From: an uncultured Pseudomonadota bacterium
GTDB taxonomy: Bacteria > Myxococcota_A > UBA796 > SXON01
Direction: 5' to 3'
Assembly: GCA_903844155.1 (NCBI GenBank)
Contig: CAIMSU010000224.1
Coordinates: 1 to 64,000 of the forward strand
DNA: 64,000 nt
Part shown: in pieces, positions 51,346 through 60,141 of the stretch
Layout of the letters: each line of letters starts with the position of its first letter
How positions within the stretch are numbered: the stretch's first letter is position 1
The notes under the pieces: model-generated
What the model was told of the DNA's origin: nothing
The model's input: only the letters and a program-made list of their open reading frames with translations
Database searches by the model: none
Program-made: the position numbers and the translations under genes

Positions 51346-52934
51346 GAGGCGTCAGGCTGGAGGCTGGAGGCCGGAGGCCGGAGCGGCATGGAGGGGGGCT
51401 CTCTGGAGCGCAGCTCGCCATTCGGGTCGTCGCTCCCGCTGCCTTTCGCCTTGGTGCCGTCCTCGCGTCGTGCATGTCACCACTCGCAGCCCTCGCGGCC
51501 GACCCACCCCCCGCCGATCCTGCCACGACGTCCGCAACGACGACCGCGCCCGCCACCCCTCCCCCGGCCCAGCCATCCTCCTCGGGCGTCGACGAGAACG
51601 CCCTTTTCGGTGGTGACGACGCTGGGACCGCGCCCGCCGCCATCACGCCTCCCGTCGCCCCGCCGGCGGCCGACGCTGGCGAGTCCATCCTCGGCGGTCC
51701 CCTCACCTCCGACACGACCATCCAATCCCTCCTCGGCGCCACCAGCGACCGCTTTGCCACGGGCGGCAAGCTGTATCTGCGCCTGGATGCGTCACAAACG
51801 ACCGACTGGGACCTGCCGGCGACCGCGCTGGCCTCCCCCGACTCGCTGTACCTCTACGTGGACGGCCGACCGAACGACCGACTGCGCGCGTTCGTCCAGG
51901 CAAAACTCAAGCACGACTTCACGCTCACGGACGGCGTGACGACCGCCTATGGCACGACGGAGGCCGTCAACACTGTCAGCCTCGACCAGCTATGGCTCAA
52001 GTTTGACGTGGCGAAGAAGGTCTACCTGACCGTCGGCGACCAGAAGATCAAGTGGGGCTCCGGGCGGTTCTGGAACCCCACGGATTTCCTCAACCAGCAG
52101 GTGCTTGACCCGCTCGCCGCCTACGATCTGCGGCCTGGCGTGCCGCTCCTGAAGGTCCACGTTCCGCTCCAGGCGCTCGGCGCCAACGTCTACGCGATCG
52201 CCAGCCTCGATCAAGCCAGCACGGCGGACCAGGTCGGTGGGGCGATGCGCGCGGAATGGGCGCATGGAAGTACGGAGATTGCGCTAGAAGGCGCGCTCCG
52301 GAAGGATCAACCGCTGCGGCTCGGCGCGGACATCTCCACCGCGATCTGGCTCCTGGACTTTCACGTCGAAGGCGCCGTCCGGCACGGTGACACCCAGAAC
52401 TTCTGGAAGGGAAAGCTCGATCTCAACACGCTCAGCTTCCCGACCTCCTACTCACGCAAGGACGACTGGATCCCGCAGGTCACGGCCGGCGCGCAGATCG
52501 GGTTCAACTATTCGGCCGAGGACGCCGCGTATGTCGGCACCGAGTTCTTCTACAACGGTTCTGGCTACGCGAGCCCGTCGATCTACCCCTGGCTCCTGTT
52601 CGAGGGCCAGTTCCAGCCGTTCTATCTCGGTCAGGAGTACGTCGCCGCCTACGTGTTCCTCCCGCAACCCGGCCCGCTGAAGGACGAGAACTTCACCGCC
52701 AGCTACCTCACGAACCTCTCGGACGGGTCGATGATCACGCGCGTGGATTGGTCGATCACGGTCCTGACGCAGATGGCCCTGAACGTCTACACCGACTACC
52801 ATTTCGGCCACGAGGGCGAGTTCAACTTCGCCGTCGACATCCCCGCGGTGAGCGGCGTCCCCGGACTGGAGAACGGCTACTCCATCTCCCCACCCTCCGT
52901 CGACGCCGGGGTGGGCCTCACCGTCGCTTTCTGA
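51342..52934 (+). CDS. Outer-membrane barrel of the LolA-linked operon (DUF1302-like)
   Basis: The 530-residue protein has an unusually long leader (hydrophobic part AIRVVAPAAFRLGAVLASCM, then AALA), a Pro/Ala/Thr-rich linker (52-110) and a barrel. A KIKWGSGRFWNPTDFLNQ segment (about residues 228-245) resembles the WGxxxxxNPxD signature of barrels paired with LolA-like proteins, such as the DUF1302 group. Strand-like stretches continue to the aromatic C-terminus VGLTVAF. Four 7-bp repeats encode residues 5-13. As last gene of the operon it is a plausible outer-membrane acceptor or exit for the cargo. Confidence 0.75.
   Translation: MRGVRLEAGGRRPERHGGGLSGAQLAIRVVAPAAFRLGAVLASCMSPLAALAADPPPADPATTSATTTAPATPPPAQPSSSGVDENALFGGDDAGTAPAAITPPVAPPAADAGESILGGPLTSDTTIQSLLGATSDRFATGGKLYLRLDASQTTDWDLPATALASPDSLYLYVDGRPNDRLRAFVQAKLKHDFTLTDGVTTAYGTTEAVNTVSLDQLWLKFDVAKKVYLTVGDQKIKWGSGRFWNPTDFLNQQVLDPLAAYDLRPGVPLLKVHVPLQALGANVYAIASLDQASTADQVGGAMRAEWAHGSTEIALEGALRKDQPLRLGADISTAIWLLDFHVEGAVRHGDTQNFWKGKLDLNTLSFPTSYSRKDDWIPQVTAGAQIGFNYSAEDAAYVGTEFFYNGSGYASPSIYPWLLFEGQFQPFYLGQEYVAAYVFLPQPGPLKDENFTASYLTNLSDGSMITRVDWSITVLTQMALNVYTDYHFGHEGEFNFAVDIPAVSGVPGLENGYSISPPSVDAGVGLTVAF
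51354..51381 (+). repeat. Four 7-bp tandem repeats at the start of the barrel gene
   Basis: Two AGGCTGG units (51354-51367) are followed directly by two AGGCCGG units (51368-51381). The array begins 12 bases inside the gene. Its unit length is not a multiple of three, so any gain or loss of a unit would shift the reading frame of the barrel protein. Confidence 0.85.
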
Positions 52935-52964
52935 CCGACGGCGCCGAGCGGCATAGAATGTCGC

Positions 52965-54455
52965 ATGAACGCCATGGAGGCCGCGATCGTGACCGTCGGG
53001 GCGCTTGGTGCGCTGCGGTGGCTGGTCCCCGTGGCGGACGAGCCGGAGCCGTGGTCGCTGTGGGACGCAGGCGGAGCCGCTGGCCTCGGAATCGCCTTCG
53101 CCCTGGCCACGGCGCTCTGGTTCCCGTCGTATTTCCTGACGAAAGCCCCGTTGACGGCGTCGGACTGGTCGCAGTATTGCGAGTCCGTGGGCGCGGTGCA
53201 GGGGGGGCATGCGGAGGCCGTGAACATCCAGCGGTCGATGTACGCCGCGATGCTTCCCGGCGTGCTGGCGCGCGGGTTCGGGGTGCTCGGCGGGCTGATG
53301 ATCGCCGCGATCGTAAGCCAGGCGGTGCTCGCAGCCGGGCTGTACACCTGGGCGCGGACGGTGGCCGGGCGGTGCGCGGGGATCGCAGCCGTGATCCTGG
53401 CGATGGGCATGACGCCCCTGGCGACGCTGTCCCGCACGGTCACGTTCTACCCCCAGGACGTGGCGGTGATGACGCTGTGCGGCGCGGGGACGGCCCTGGC
53501 GCTGACGCGGCGGGACACACCGGGGCTGCTGGCGTCCGGTGTTGGCGCCGGCCTTGCGCTGCTCTGGGACCCGCGCGGGATGTACTGGGCGCTGACCGCG
53601 GTCGCTGCGGGGACGGTCGCTGCCTTGGCGGCGGGCGCGTCCTCGCGGCGCGTAGCGGGCCTTTTTTCGGTCTGGGCGCCCGTGGTGGTGTCGTGGGGGA
53701 TCGCGCGGACGTGGACGCCCCCCTCCGCGTCGGGCCTCACCCGGCAGACCGCAGCGATGATCGCGGGTGTCCTCGGCCACGCGCCGCCGGACGCCGGGCA
53801 TGATCTCGTGTGGGGCGTCTCGCCGCTCTCCGAGCTTCCCGGCCAGCTCTGGCGGATCCTCGCGATGAATACGGCGCTGGCTGCACCGCGACCCGAGCAG
53901 GCCGACTCGTGGCTCACCCCGTGGCTCGGGTGGCTGGCGCTCGCCTGCGGGGTCCTCCTCTGGTCGGCCCGCCCCGGGGCGACGGGCATCGCGGTGAACG
54001 GCGGACGCAGGCGGCTCGTGGCGCTGGCAGTCTCCTCGGCGCCGTTCGCGGCGACGTTGCTCTCGGCGACGCGGTCGTTCGGGCATGTTCGCTACTTCGC
54101 TCTTGGCTTTCCGACCGTCGCGGTCGTCCTTGGCGTGGGGTTGACGGTGGCGCTGGCCGGCTCAACGGGCCGGCTCCTGAACCGTGTCCCTGCCATCCGG
54201 GTCGCAGGTCCGACCCCCGGAGTCGCCGCTGTCGGCCTCGTCTGCACGCTTCTGGTGTGCGGAATCGTCCCCAACTGGCTCTCGCCCGTCGCGACCTGGC
54301 GCGAGCCGCTCGTCGCCGACACCTACCCGGCGGCGCTCCTGGGCGATCCTCCGACCGCCACCAGCGAGGACGCGGCTTGCCTGCGCCTGCTCCACGCCGA
54401 CGTGACGGCGTCGCGCACCGCCTGGACCTACTCGACGCCCGGATCGCGCCATTAG
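52965..54455 (+). CDS. Polytopic membrane protein, possibly GT-C glycosyltransferase-like
   Basis: The 496-residue protein has about ten hydrophobic segments with short polar loops. An extracytoplasmic first loop contains SDWSQYCESVGAVQGGHAEAVNIQRS, with acidic residues in the place where GT-C (GT39/GT83-like) transferases have their catalytic Asp/Glu. That resemblance is weak and no family is claimed. The ATG at 52965 lies 30 bp behind the barrel operon, so transcription may continue from it. The next genes (sulfatase-like lipoprotein and another polytopic protein) suggest a joint role in modifying a lipid-linked or surface glycan. Confidence 0.6.
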   Translation: MNAMEAAIVTVGALGALRWLVPVADEPEPWSLWDAGGAAGLGIAFALATALWFPSYFLTKAPLTASDWSQYCESVGAVQGGHAEAVNIQRSMYAAMLPGVLARGFGVLGGLMIAAIVSQAVLAAGLYTWARTVAGRCAGIAAVILAMGMTPLATLSRTVTFYPQDVAVMTLCGAGTALALTRRDTPGLLASGVGAGLALLWDPRGMYWALTAVAAGTVAALAAGASSRRVAGLFSVWAPVVVSWGIARTWTPPSASGLTRQTAAMIAGVLGHAPPDAGHDLVWGVSPLSELPGQLWRILAMNTALAAPRPEQADSWLTPWLGWLALACGVLLWSARPGATGIAVNGGRRRLVALAVSSAPFAATLLSATRSFGHVRYFALGFPTVAVVLGVGLTVALAGSTGRLLNRVPAIRVAGPTPGVAAVGLVCTLLVCGIVPNWLSPVATWREPLVADTYPAALLGDPPTATSEDAACLRLLHADVTASRTAWTYSTPGSRH

Positions 54456-54521
54456 TTCGCCGGCGGGCGGCGCGCTCGCCCCGCTCCGGCGCCCTCGCAG
54501 ACGAGCGGTTACCGGGCGGCG

Positions 54522-55976
54522 ATGATGGTCTGGGCGCTCGCGTTCGTTGCCTGCCGGTCCGCAGCGCCCATCGCCAGCGCGCCCGACCCGGCTGCCGAAG
54601 GCACCGCAGCCAGACCCAGCATCCTCTTTGTCGTCCTGGACACGGTCCGGGCGGACGCTCTCGGCGCGTACGGCAACCCACTCCCGGTGTCTCCGCAGTT
54701 CGATCAGGTGGCCGCGGCAGGTACCCTGTACGTGGACGCGACCGCCCCCGCCTCCTGGACCTGGCCGGCGCACGCCTCGCTGTTCACCGGGCTCTACCCC
54801 TGGGAGCACGGCGCGCACTTCGCCACGTCCGAGGCGCACGCGTTGCACCCGGATGGGGAGAAATTCGCCGTTTCTCCCATGCGGACGGACGTCCCCACGC
54901 TGGCTGGACAGCTCTCGAGCGCAGGCTACCGCACGGTCTGCGTCACCACGAACCCGCTGCTCGCCCCCGCCCTCGGCCTGGTCCGCGGCTTTGAGTCGGC
55001 AACGGTGTTCCCCGAGGACAAGGACACGCTCAAGGCCGCGCTCGCCGCAATTGCGGACCCCGATCCTCGCCCCCTCTTCCTGTTCGTCAACTTCTTCGGC
55101 GCGCACTCGCCCTGGAACCTGACGTCGGCCCCCTGGGTCAAGGCTGACGAGCCCCTGCTCTCCGCCACGCCGACGCCGGCGTGGCTCCGGCCATTCGTCG
55201 AGACCGGGTATCCGTTCGTCCATCCGTACATGCAGAAGGGCAAGCAGCCCTCCGGCGGCTTCCAGTACATGCGCGGAGATCTCGATATTCCCCCCGAAGG
55301 TCTTGCGATATTTCGGGATCTCTACTTGGGCGAGGTCAACCTGGTGGACACCGCGCTGACCTTCCTCATCCGGGGGTGGAACGCCGCTGGGCACCAGCAC
55401 GACCTCGTTGCGGTCACCGCGGACCACGGCGATCTGCTCGGAGAGCGGCGGATCATCGGGCACGGCCGGGTGCTCTGGCCCGAGGTGCTGCACGTCCCGC
55501 TGGCGCTTGTCTGGTCGGGACGGATCCCGGGGGGCGTCCGGGTGCGGACACCCGTGCAGAACCACTGGCTGTACGGCACCCTGCTCGCCGCGGCGGGCAT
55601 CCACGCTGCCGATGCCAGGCAGCTTCCATCGAGCGACGCCGACAAGACGGACGGCGTCATTCGCGCAGCGGAGTGGCGAGACGCCTACTGGGGGAAGGAC
55701 ATCGGCGGGCCGTTCTTGAAGTCGTACAGGTACTACCGGAAGAATGACGATGCCGTCATTGTCGGGGTAGACGAGGCGGGGGCCGAAGCGGTGGCACTCT
55801 ACGACGTTCGCGCCGATCCGAACTTCGAGCACGACCGGGCCCTCGATGCGCCCCAGCTCGCCGCACAGCTCGCGGATGACGCACGCGCATCGGTGCCACT
55901 GACGGGGCGCACCGACGGTGTTGCCGTGGACCCCGCGACCGCTGCGCAGCTGCACGCTCTCGGCTACGCGCAGTAG
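54522..55976 (+). CDS. Sulfatase-like alkaline-phosphatase-superfamily lipoprotein
   Basis: The 484-residue protein has a short lipoprotein-like leader (MMVWALAFVAC). Metal-binding pieces of the alkaline phosphatase superfamily are clear: LFVVLDTVRADALGAYG (Asp at about 40), WPAHASLFTG, and VTADHGDLLGE further on. At the nucleophile position it has Thr80 (SWTWPAH) instead of the Cys/Ser-x-Pro-x-Arg of true sulfatases, so it is more likely a phospho- or phosphoglycerol-type transferase or phosphodiesterase than a formylglycine sulfatase. The C-terminal 90 residues form an additional domain. It is between two polytopic membrane protein genes on the same strand. Confidence 0.82.
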   Translation: MMVWALAFVACRSAAPIASAPDPAAEGTAARPSILFVVLDTVRADALGAYGNPLPVSPQFDQVAAAGTLYVDATAPASWTWPAHASLFTGLYPWEHGAHFATSEAHALHPDGEKFAVSPMRTDVPTLAGQLSSAGYRTVCVTTNPLLAPALGLVRGFESATVFPEDKDTLKAALAAIADPDPRPLFLFVNFFGAHSPWNLTSAPWVKADEPLLSATPTPAWLRPFVETGYPFVHPYMQKGKQPSGGFQYMRGDLDIPPEGLAIFRDLYLGEVNLVDTALTFLIRGWNAAGHQHDLVAVTADHGDLLGERRIIGHGRVLWPEVLHVPLALVWSGRIPGGVRVRTPVQNHWLYGTLLAAAGIHAADARQLPSSDADKTDGVIRAAEWRDAYWGKDIGGPFLKSYRYYRKNDDAVIVGVDEAGAEAVALYDVRADPNFEHDRALDAPQLAAQLADDARASVPLTGRTDGVAVDPATAAQLHALGYAQ

Positions 55977-55984
55977 GCGCCCGG

Positions 55985-57469
55985 ATGAACGAGCGGATCC
56001 GGTTCGCGGCGGCTGTGACGGCCGCCGGCGTGGTCGTGGCGTTCGTGGCCGTCACCGTCAGCACCTGGCCGCACGCGAACTGGGTCCAGGACGATGTACG
56101 TGGGCTCGCCGACCACGCGCACCCCGGCGACATCGCGGGGGAGTGGACGCACTCGACCTACGAGGCAGCCGGCGGGCCCCGGGGCTGGGTGTGGATGCCC
56201 CTGGCGACGAGCGCGCAGCAGGTTTGGGGGGGTTGGTTCGGCAGGTCTGTCGTGGCCTTTCGGGCGCTGTCCCTGCTCCTCCACCTCGCCGCAGCAATGC
56301 TCGTGGCGGTAGTGGCGAGGGCGTTGGGTGCCGGCGCACGCCCGGCGTGGCTCGCCGCGGCCTTCGTCGCCGCGCACCCGATCGCGCCCGACAGCGCGTG
56401 CTGGCCCTCAGACGCCAGCGACGTGCTCGGCGCGTGTGCGTTGCTGCTCGGGTTTCGAGCGGCGCTCGCTCCCGCGCGGGCTACCGCCGGGCTCGGAGCA
56501 TTCGTTGCTCTTTCGGCCGGCCTGTTCTGCAAACCCACGATGGTGGCGGGGTTGCCCTTTCTCGTGCTTGTCGCGCTGTGGGCGGGAGACCGTCGGCGGG
56601 CGGGGTCAGTGGCGTTGGCGGGGCTTGGCGCCATGGGTGCGTGGTGGCCGCTGTACAGCGCAGTCACGACCCAGGGCAGCCGCGAGGGGGCGGCGCTCGG
56701 GGCCTTCGCCGGCATCGCGGAGCGGGGCGCAGCGTGGCTCCACCTGTGCAGTTGGCTCCTCTGGCTGCCGCACACGGCGGAGCAGGGCGCGGTCTTCGAT
56801 CCCGCAGGCGTGGCGGGCTGCGTGATCGGCGCCGGCGTGCTGATCCTTGGAGCCGCGCTTTTCATCGCCGGTCAGCGTGCTTTCGCAGCGGCGATCGGGA
56901 CCTTCGCATTGCTCGTCGGCCCCGCTGGGTTGCTCGTGGTGCCGGCCACGGGCATCCTCGCCTTCCGGTACGCGTACGTTCCCCTGGCACTGGCGGCTCC
57001 GCTGCTGGCGCTCGGGCTCCACCGGCTGCAGCGTGCCTGGACGGGCGAGGTGGTTCTTGCGATGTTCCTGCTGGCGAGCGCCCCGAGGACGCTGCTGCGC
57101 GCGCACGCCTGGGTTGACGAGCCGACCCTTTGGCAGGCCGAACACGACGTCGCCCCGGCCGACCCCTACGTGACCACGCTGTGGGCCGTCTCCCGGGGCA
57201 GCTCCGTGGACCAGCAGGCGCGGATGGCCTGGGCTGGAGCCCTCGACGGCATGCCGCCGAGCGTCCGGATCGTTGACGTTGACGCCAGCCGACTTGAACT
57301 CGCCAAGGCGGATTTCCGCGCCGGGGATTGGCCCGCTGCCCTGGCGGAAGCCGATGCGCTCCACGGGGACCGCAAGCACGCCGCTGCAGCCGCGTGCATC
57401 GCCGCAGACGCGCTGGACCGTCTGCGACGGCACGACGAGGCCAACACGCGCGCAACTGACTGCCGCTGA
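55985..57469 (+). CDS. Polytopic membrane protein with helical C-terminal tail
   Basis: The 494-residue protein starts eight bases after the sulfatase-like gene. It has about ten hydrophobic segments; the first loop (WVQDDVRGLADHAHPGD) has the tandem acidic pair typical of GT-C-type membrane glycosyltransferases such as the DUF1736/TMTC group, and the PTMVAGLPFLVL segment is similar. The C-terminal 90 residues are soluble and helical (KADFRAGDWPAALAEADALHG ... AAAACIAADAL) like TPR. TMTC-like proteins also pair a GT-C core with TPRs, which fits the layout, but the match is by eye only. Confidence 0.65.
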   Translation: MNERIRFAAAVTAAGVVVAFVAVTVSTWPHANWVQDDVRGLADHAHPGDIAGEWTHSTYEAAGGPRGWVWMPLATSAQQVWGGWFGRSVVAFRALSLLLHLAAAMLVAVVARALGAGARPAWLAAAFVAAHPIAPDSACWPSDASDVLGACALLLGFRAALAPARATAGLGAFVALSAGLFCKPTMVAGLPFLVLVALWAGDRRRAGSVALAGLGAMGAWWPLYSAVTTQGSREGAALGAFAGIAERGAAWLHLCSWLLWLPHTAEQGAVFDPAGVAGCVIGAGVLILGAALFIAGQRAFAAAIGTFALLVGPAGLLVVPATGILAFRYAYVPLALAAPLLALGLHRLQRAWTGEVVLAMFLLASAPRTLLRAHAWVDEPTLWQAEHDVAPADPYVTTLWAVSRGSSVDQQARMAWAGALDGMPPSVRIVDVDASRLELAKADFRAGDWPAALAEADALHGDRKHAAAAACIAADALDRLRRHDEANTRATDCR

Positions 57470-57511
57470 TTCCGCCCAGCGTCAGGGTCGGCGGGCGCCG
57501 TCGCCTCAGCC

Positions 57512-58600
57512 TCAGCGGTCGTGCGTCCCCGCCCGGCACAGGGTGCGGAGCACGTCGATCGTGCCGGTGACCTCTGCCTCCGTCGTCGCGAAGCTCAGCG
57601 AGAATCGGACCGCGCTCCCCGCGACGCCCATCGCGCGCAGCACGTGCGACCGCTCCGGTGACCCGGACGCGCACGCGGCGCCCGCGGAGACCTCGACGCC
57701 CGAAAGATCCAGCGCGATGACCAGATCCTGCGCCTCCCACCCCAGGAACACCGCGCAGACCGTGTTCGCGAGCCGATCCACCTTCCCCCCAACCACCGTC
57801 GCCCCCAGGCCGACCACGTCGGCCTCCAGCCGGTCCCTGAGCGCCCCGAGGCCCGCCCAGGCCCCCTTGGCGACCTCGGCCGCCGCCACCATCCCAACGA
57901 TCCCTGCCACGTTCAGCGTCCCCGCCCGTCGCCCGCGCTCCTGCGGCCCTCCCCTCGCCCGCGCCGGAATCGGCCCACCGTCCGCGACGATGAGCGCGCC
58001 GACCCCTTGCGGTCCCCCGAACTTGTGCGCCGAGTACGCCACGGAAGCCGCAGCCGCAAGCTCCGGCGGGAGCGTCATACGGCCGATCCCCTGTGTGGCA
58101 TCCACGTGGACCCGCACCCCCCTCTCGCGCGCCAACCGGAGGACCTCGGCGATCGGCTGGATCACGCCCGTCTCGTTGTTCGCGAGCATGACCGCCGCGG
58201 TGCTCGCGCGCTGGGTGTCAACCCAGTACCGATCCGCCAGCACGTCCAACCGGACGACACCGTCGCTGGTCACCGGGATGCGGTCCGGCGCCCCCCAGGC
58301 CAGCACTGAGGGGTGCTCGACGGCAGAGACCAGCGGCTCCGGAACGCCGGTCGTGTGTGGCGCAAGCGCGAGCGCGTTGGACTCGGTCGCGCCGCTCGTG
58401 AAGATCACGCGGTCCGGCCTCACCCCAAGAAGGTCCGCGAATCGCCGGCGCGCCCCCTCAACGAGCGAAAATGCATGTTGTCCCGCCCGATGCGTCGAGT
58501 GGGCGTTGGCGGGGAGATCGAGGACGTCGAGCATCGCCGCTCGGGCAGCGGGATGAAGCGGGGAGGACGCGTTCGCGTCGAGGTAGACCCGTTGAGCCAT
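57512..58600 (-). CDS. Cysteine desulfurase (NifS/IscS-like)
   Basis: The 362-residue PLP enzyme removes sulfur from cysteine. The start MAQRVYLDANASSPLHPAARAAM, the PLP-Lys segment VAYSAHKFGGPQGVG and the Cys loop GAACASGSPERSHVL are all in place; the loop's first residues ACASG put the persulfide cysteine at about residue 312. It is the shorter NifS-type form. No iscU, iscR or suf gene lies next to it, so a specific partner (tRNA thiolation or Fe-S assembly) cannot be named. Its ATG overlaps the stop of the MscS-type channel gene. Confidence 0.92.
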   Translation of the reverse strand: MAQRVYLDANASSPLHPAARAAMLDVLDLPANAHSTHRAGQHAFSLVEGARRRFADLLGVRPDRVIFTSGATESNALALAPHTTGVPEPLVSAVEHPSVLAWGAPDRIPVTSDGVVRLDVLADRYWVDTQRASTAAVMLANNETGVIQPIAEVLRLARERGVRVHVDATQGIGRMTLPPELAAAASVAYSAHKFGGPQGVGALIVADGGPIPARARGGPQERGRRAGTLNVAGIVGMVAAAEVAKGAWAGLGALRDRLEADVVGLGATVVGGKVDRLANTVCAVFLGWEAQDLVIALDLSGVEVSAGAACASGSPERSHVLRAMGVAGSAVRFSLSFATTEAEVTGTIDVLRTLCRAGTHDR

Positions 58601-60099
58601 CAGGCGAGCTTGAAGAAGTCGCGGATCCGATGGATCAACGGGCGTTGAGTCCCGCCGTCGGGGGTGAGGCTACGACCGGGAGTGTCGTTGAGCGCGTTCG
58701 TGCGGGCCTCCAGGATGGCGGTCATTCGGGCGACGAGGTCGGGGTGACTCGCGAGGACCTCCTGCATCGACGGTTTTGCGATGACCACAAGCTCGCACGG
58801 GACGACCGCCCGGATGGTCGCCGACCGCGGCGCGCCCGTCATCAGCGACATCTCGCCGAAGAACTGGCCTTCGCCGAGACGTGCGACTTCGCGATCGCCC
58901 GAGAGGACCGCAACTTCGCCACGTCGAATCACAAAAAACTCCTCGCCCGCCTCCCCCTGCTCGATGATCACCTCGCCCGTCCCGTAGGGCTTGCGGCGCG
59001 CGCTGAGCGCCAGATCACGCAGGGCCTGTTCGGGGAGGGCAGCGAGGAAATCCACACGTCCGAGGCTCAACATCCGGTCGTTCACGGGGTCCTCCGCGTC
59101 GACGGTCCGGGTGGGCGCGCTGTGGAGGTAGAGGTCCTGGCTTGGGTACGGGATCGTGATGTTCTCGCGGCGGAAGGCGTACCAGATGCGGTCGCGAACG
59201 AGGCTGTCGATGGGGTCCCGCGTCCGGAACTCGGTGATGAAGAAGCGGAGCTGGTACTCGATGCCGCTCTCGCCGAAGAGCCCGGTGACGACAGAGGGAG
59301 CGGGGCTGGCCAGCACGCCCGGTACGCCCGCGATCGCGTCGAGGAGCACCGCCTCCACGTGGTGGGGTGGCTCGGCGTAGGGTGCGGAGACCCGAACGGT
59401 TCGGCGGATGACGCCGGTCGGCCGTGAGTAGTTCAGGACGGCGCTCTTGGCGAGCAGCCCGTTGGGGACGCTCACCTCGGTCTCATCGTTGGTCCAGAGC
59501 GTGATCGAGCGCCAGCCAACGGACGTGACCTGCCCGATGCGCCCTCCGTCCAACTCGATCCAGTCGCCAACGCCAAACGGTGGCTGCGCTTGCATCGCGA
59601 GGCCGGCGATGGTGTTGCCGAGCGTCTCCTGCAGCGACAGTCCGACGACGGCCGTGATGAGCGCCGAGGTGGCCAGCAGCGAGGAGAGGTCCACGCCGCC
59701 CTGCGCCAGCGTGGCGAGGCCCGCGAACACGAAAAGCGTGACCTGCAGCAGATCGCGGAAGATCTGGGGGACGTGGGAGCGCGAGGTCTGCGCGAGTCGT
59801 CGCCCGACGACCCCATCCATCAGCAACAGGAACCCCGCCCGCGCGAAGCTGGCGAGCAGCAGGAACAACGCCAGGAGTCGCACCCAGCGCGAGGCCGCGG
59901 CGTCCATCAACGGTGCGGGAATCAGGACCAGCACATGCAGGCTGAGCAGCGCGAGGGCGAGGCGGATGCGTCGCCGCGACTCCGGGGGCACGACGAGCGC
60001 CGCCGCGAGGATCACAAGGAGATCCGCCGCGATCCCCGCGCTCGCCGCCCAGAGCGACATTCCCGAGAGCCACAGGTTCAGCAGTTGCGAGAAAGCCAC
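58600..60099 (-). CDS. MscS-family channel with C-terminal cyclic-nucleotide-binding domain
   Basis: The 499-residue protein has five N-terminal hydrophobic segments (residues 10-150). The pore-lining helix and MscS domain follow: LITAVVGLSLQETLGNTIAGLAMQ, PFGVGDWIELDGGRIGQVTSVGWRSITLWTNDETEVSVPN (about 150-310). From about 365 to 460 there is a cyclic-nucleotide-binding domain with GEEFFVIRRGEVAVLSGDRE and the phosphate-binding cassette FFGEMSLMTGAPRSATIRA, whose Glu and Arg are the expected cNMP contacts. Such channels respond to membrane tension or to cNMP. GTG start at 60099. Confidence 0.93.
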   Translation of the reverse strand: MAFSQLLNLWLSGMSLWAASAGIAADLLVILAAALVVPPESRRRIRLALALLSLHVLVLIPAPLMDAAASRWVRLLALFLLLASFARAGFLLLMDGVVGRRLAQTSRSHVPQIFRDLLQVTLFVFAGLATLAQGGVDLSSLLATSALITAVVGLSLQETLGNTIAGLAMQAQPPFGVGDWIELDGGRIGQVTSVGWRSITLWTNDETEVSVPNGLLAKSAVLNYSRPTGVIRRTVRVSAPYAEPPHHVEAVLLDAIAGVPGVLASPAPSVVTGLFGESGIEYQLRFFITEFRTRDPIDSLVRDRIWYAFRRENITIPYPSQDLYLHSAPTRTVDAEDPVNDRMLSLGRVDFLAALPEQALRDLALSARRKPYGTGEVIIEQGEAGEEFFVIRRGEVAVLSGDREVARLGEGQFFGEMSLMTGAPRSATIRAVVPCELVVIAKPSMQEVLASHPDLVARMTAILEARTNALNDTPGRSLTPDGGTQRPLIHRIRDFFKLA

Positions 60100-60141
60100 G
60101 ATCCGGCTCTATCCAGCCCGCGCGCCGGATACGGGCGTCGG

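Noticed and set aside
54522-55976. Formylglycine-type sulfatase
   Set aside because: The required Cys/Ser-x-Pro-x-Arg motif is replaced by Thr-Trp-Pro-Ala-His, so only membership of the wider superfamily is claimed.
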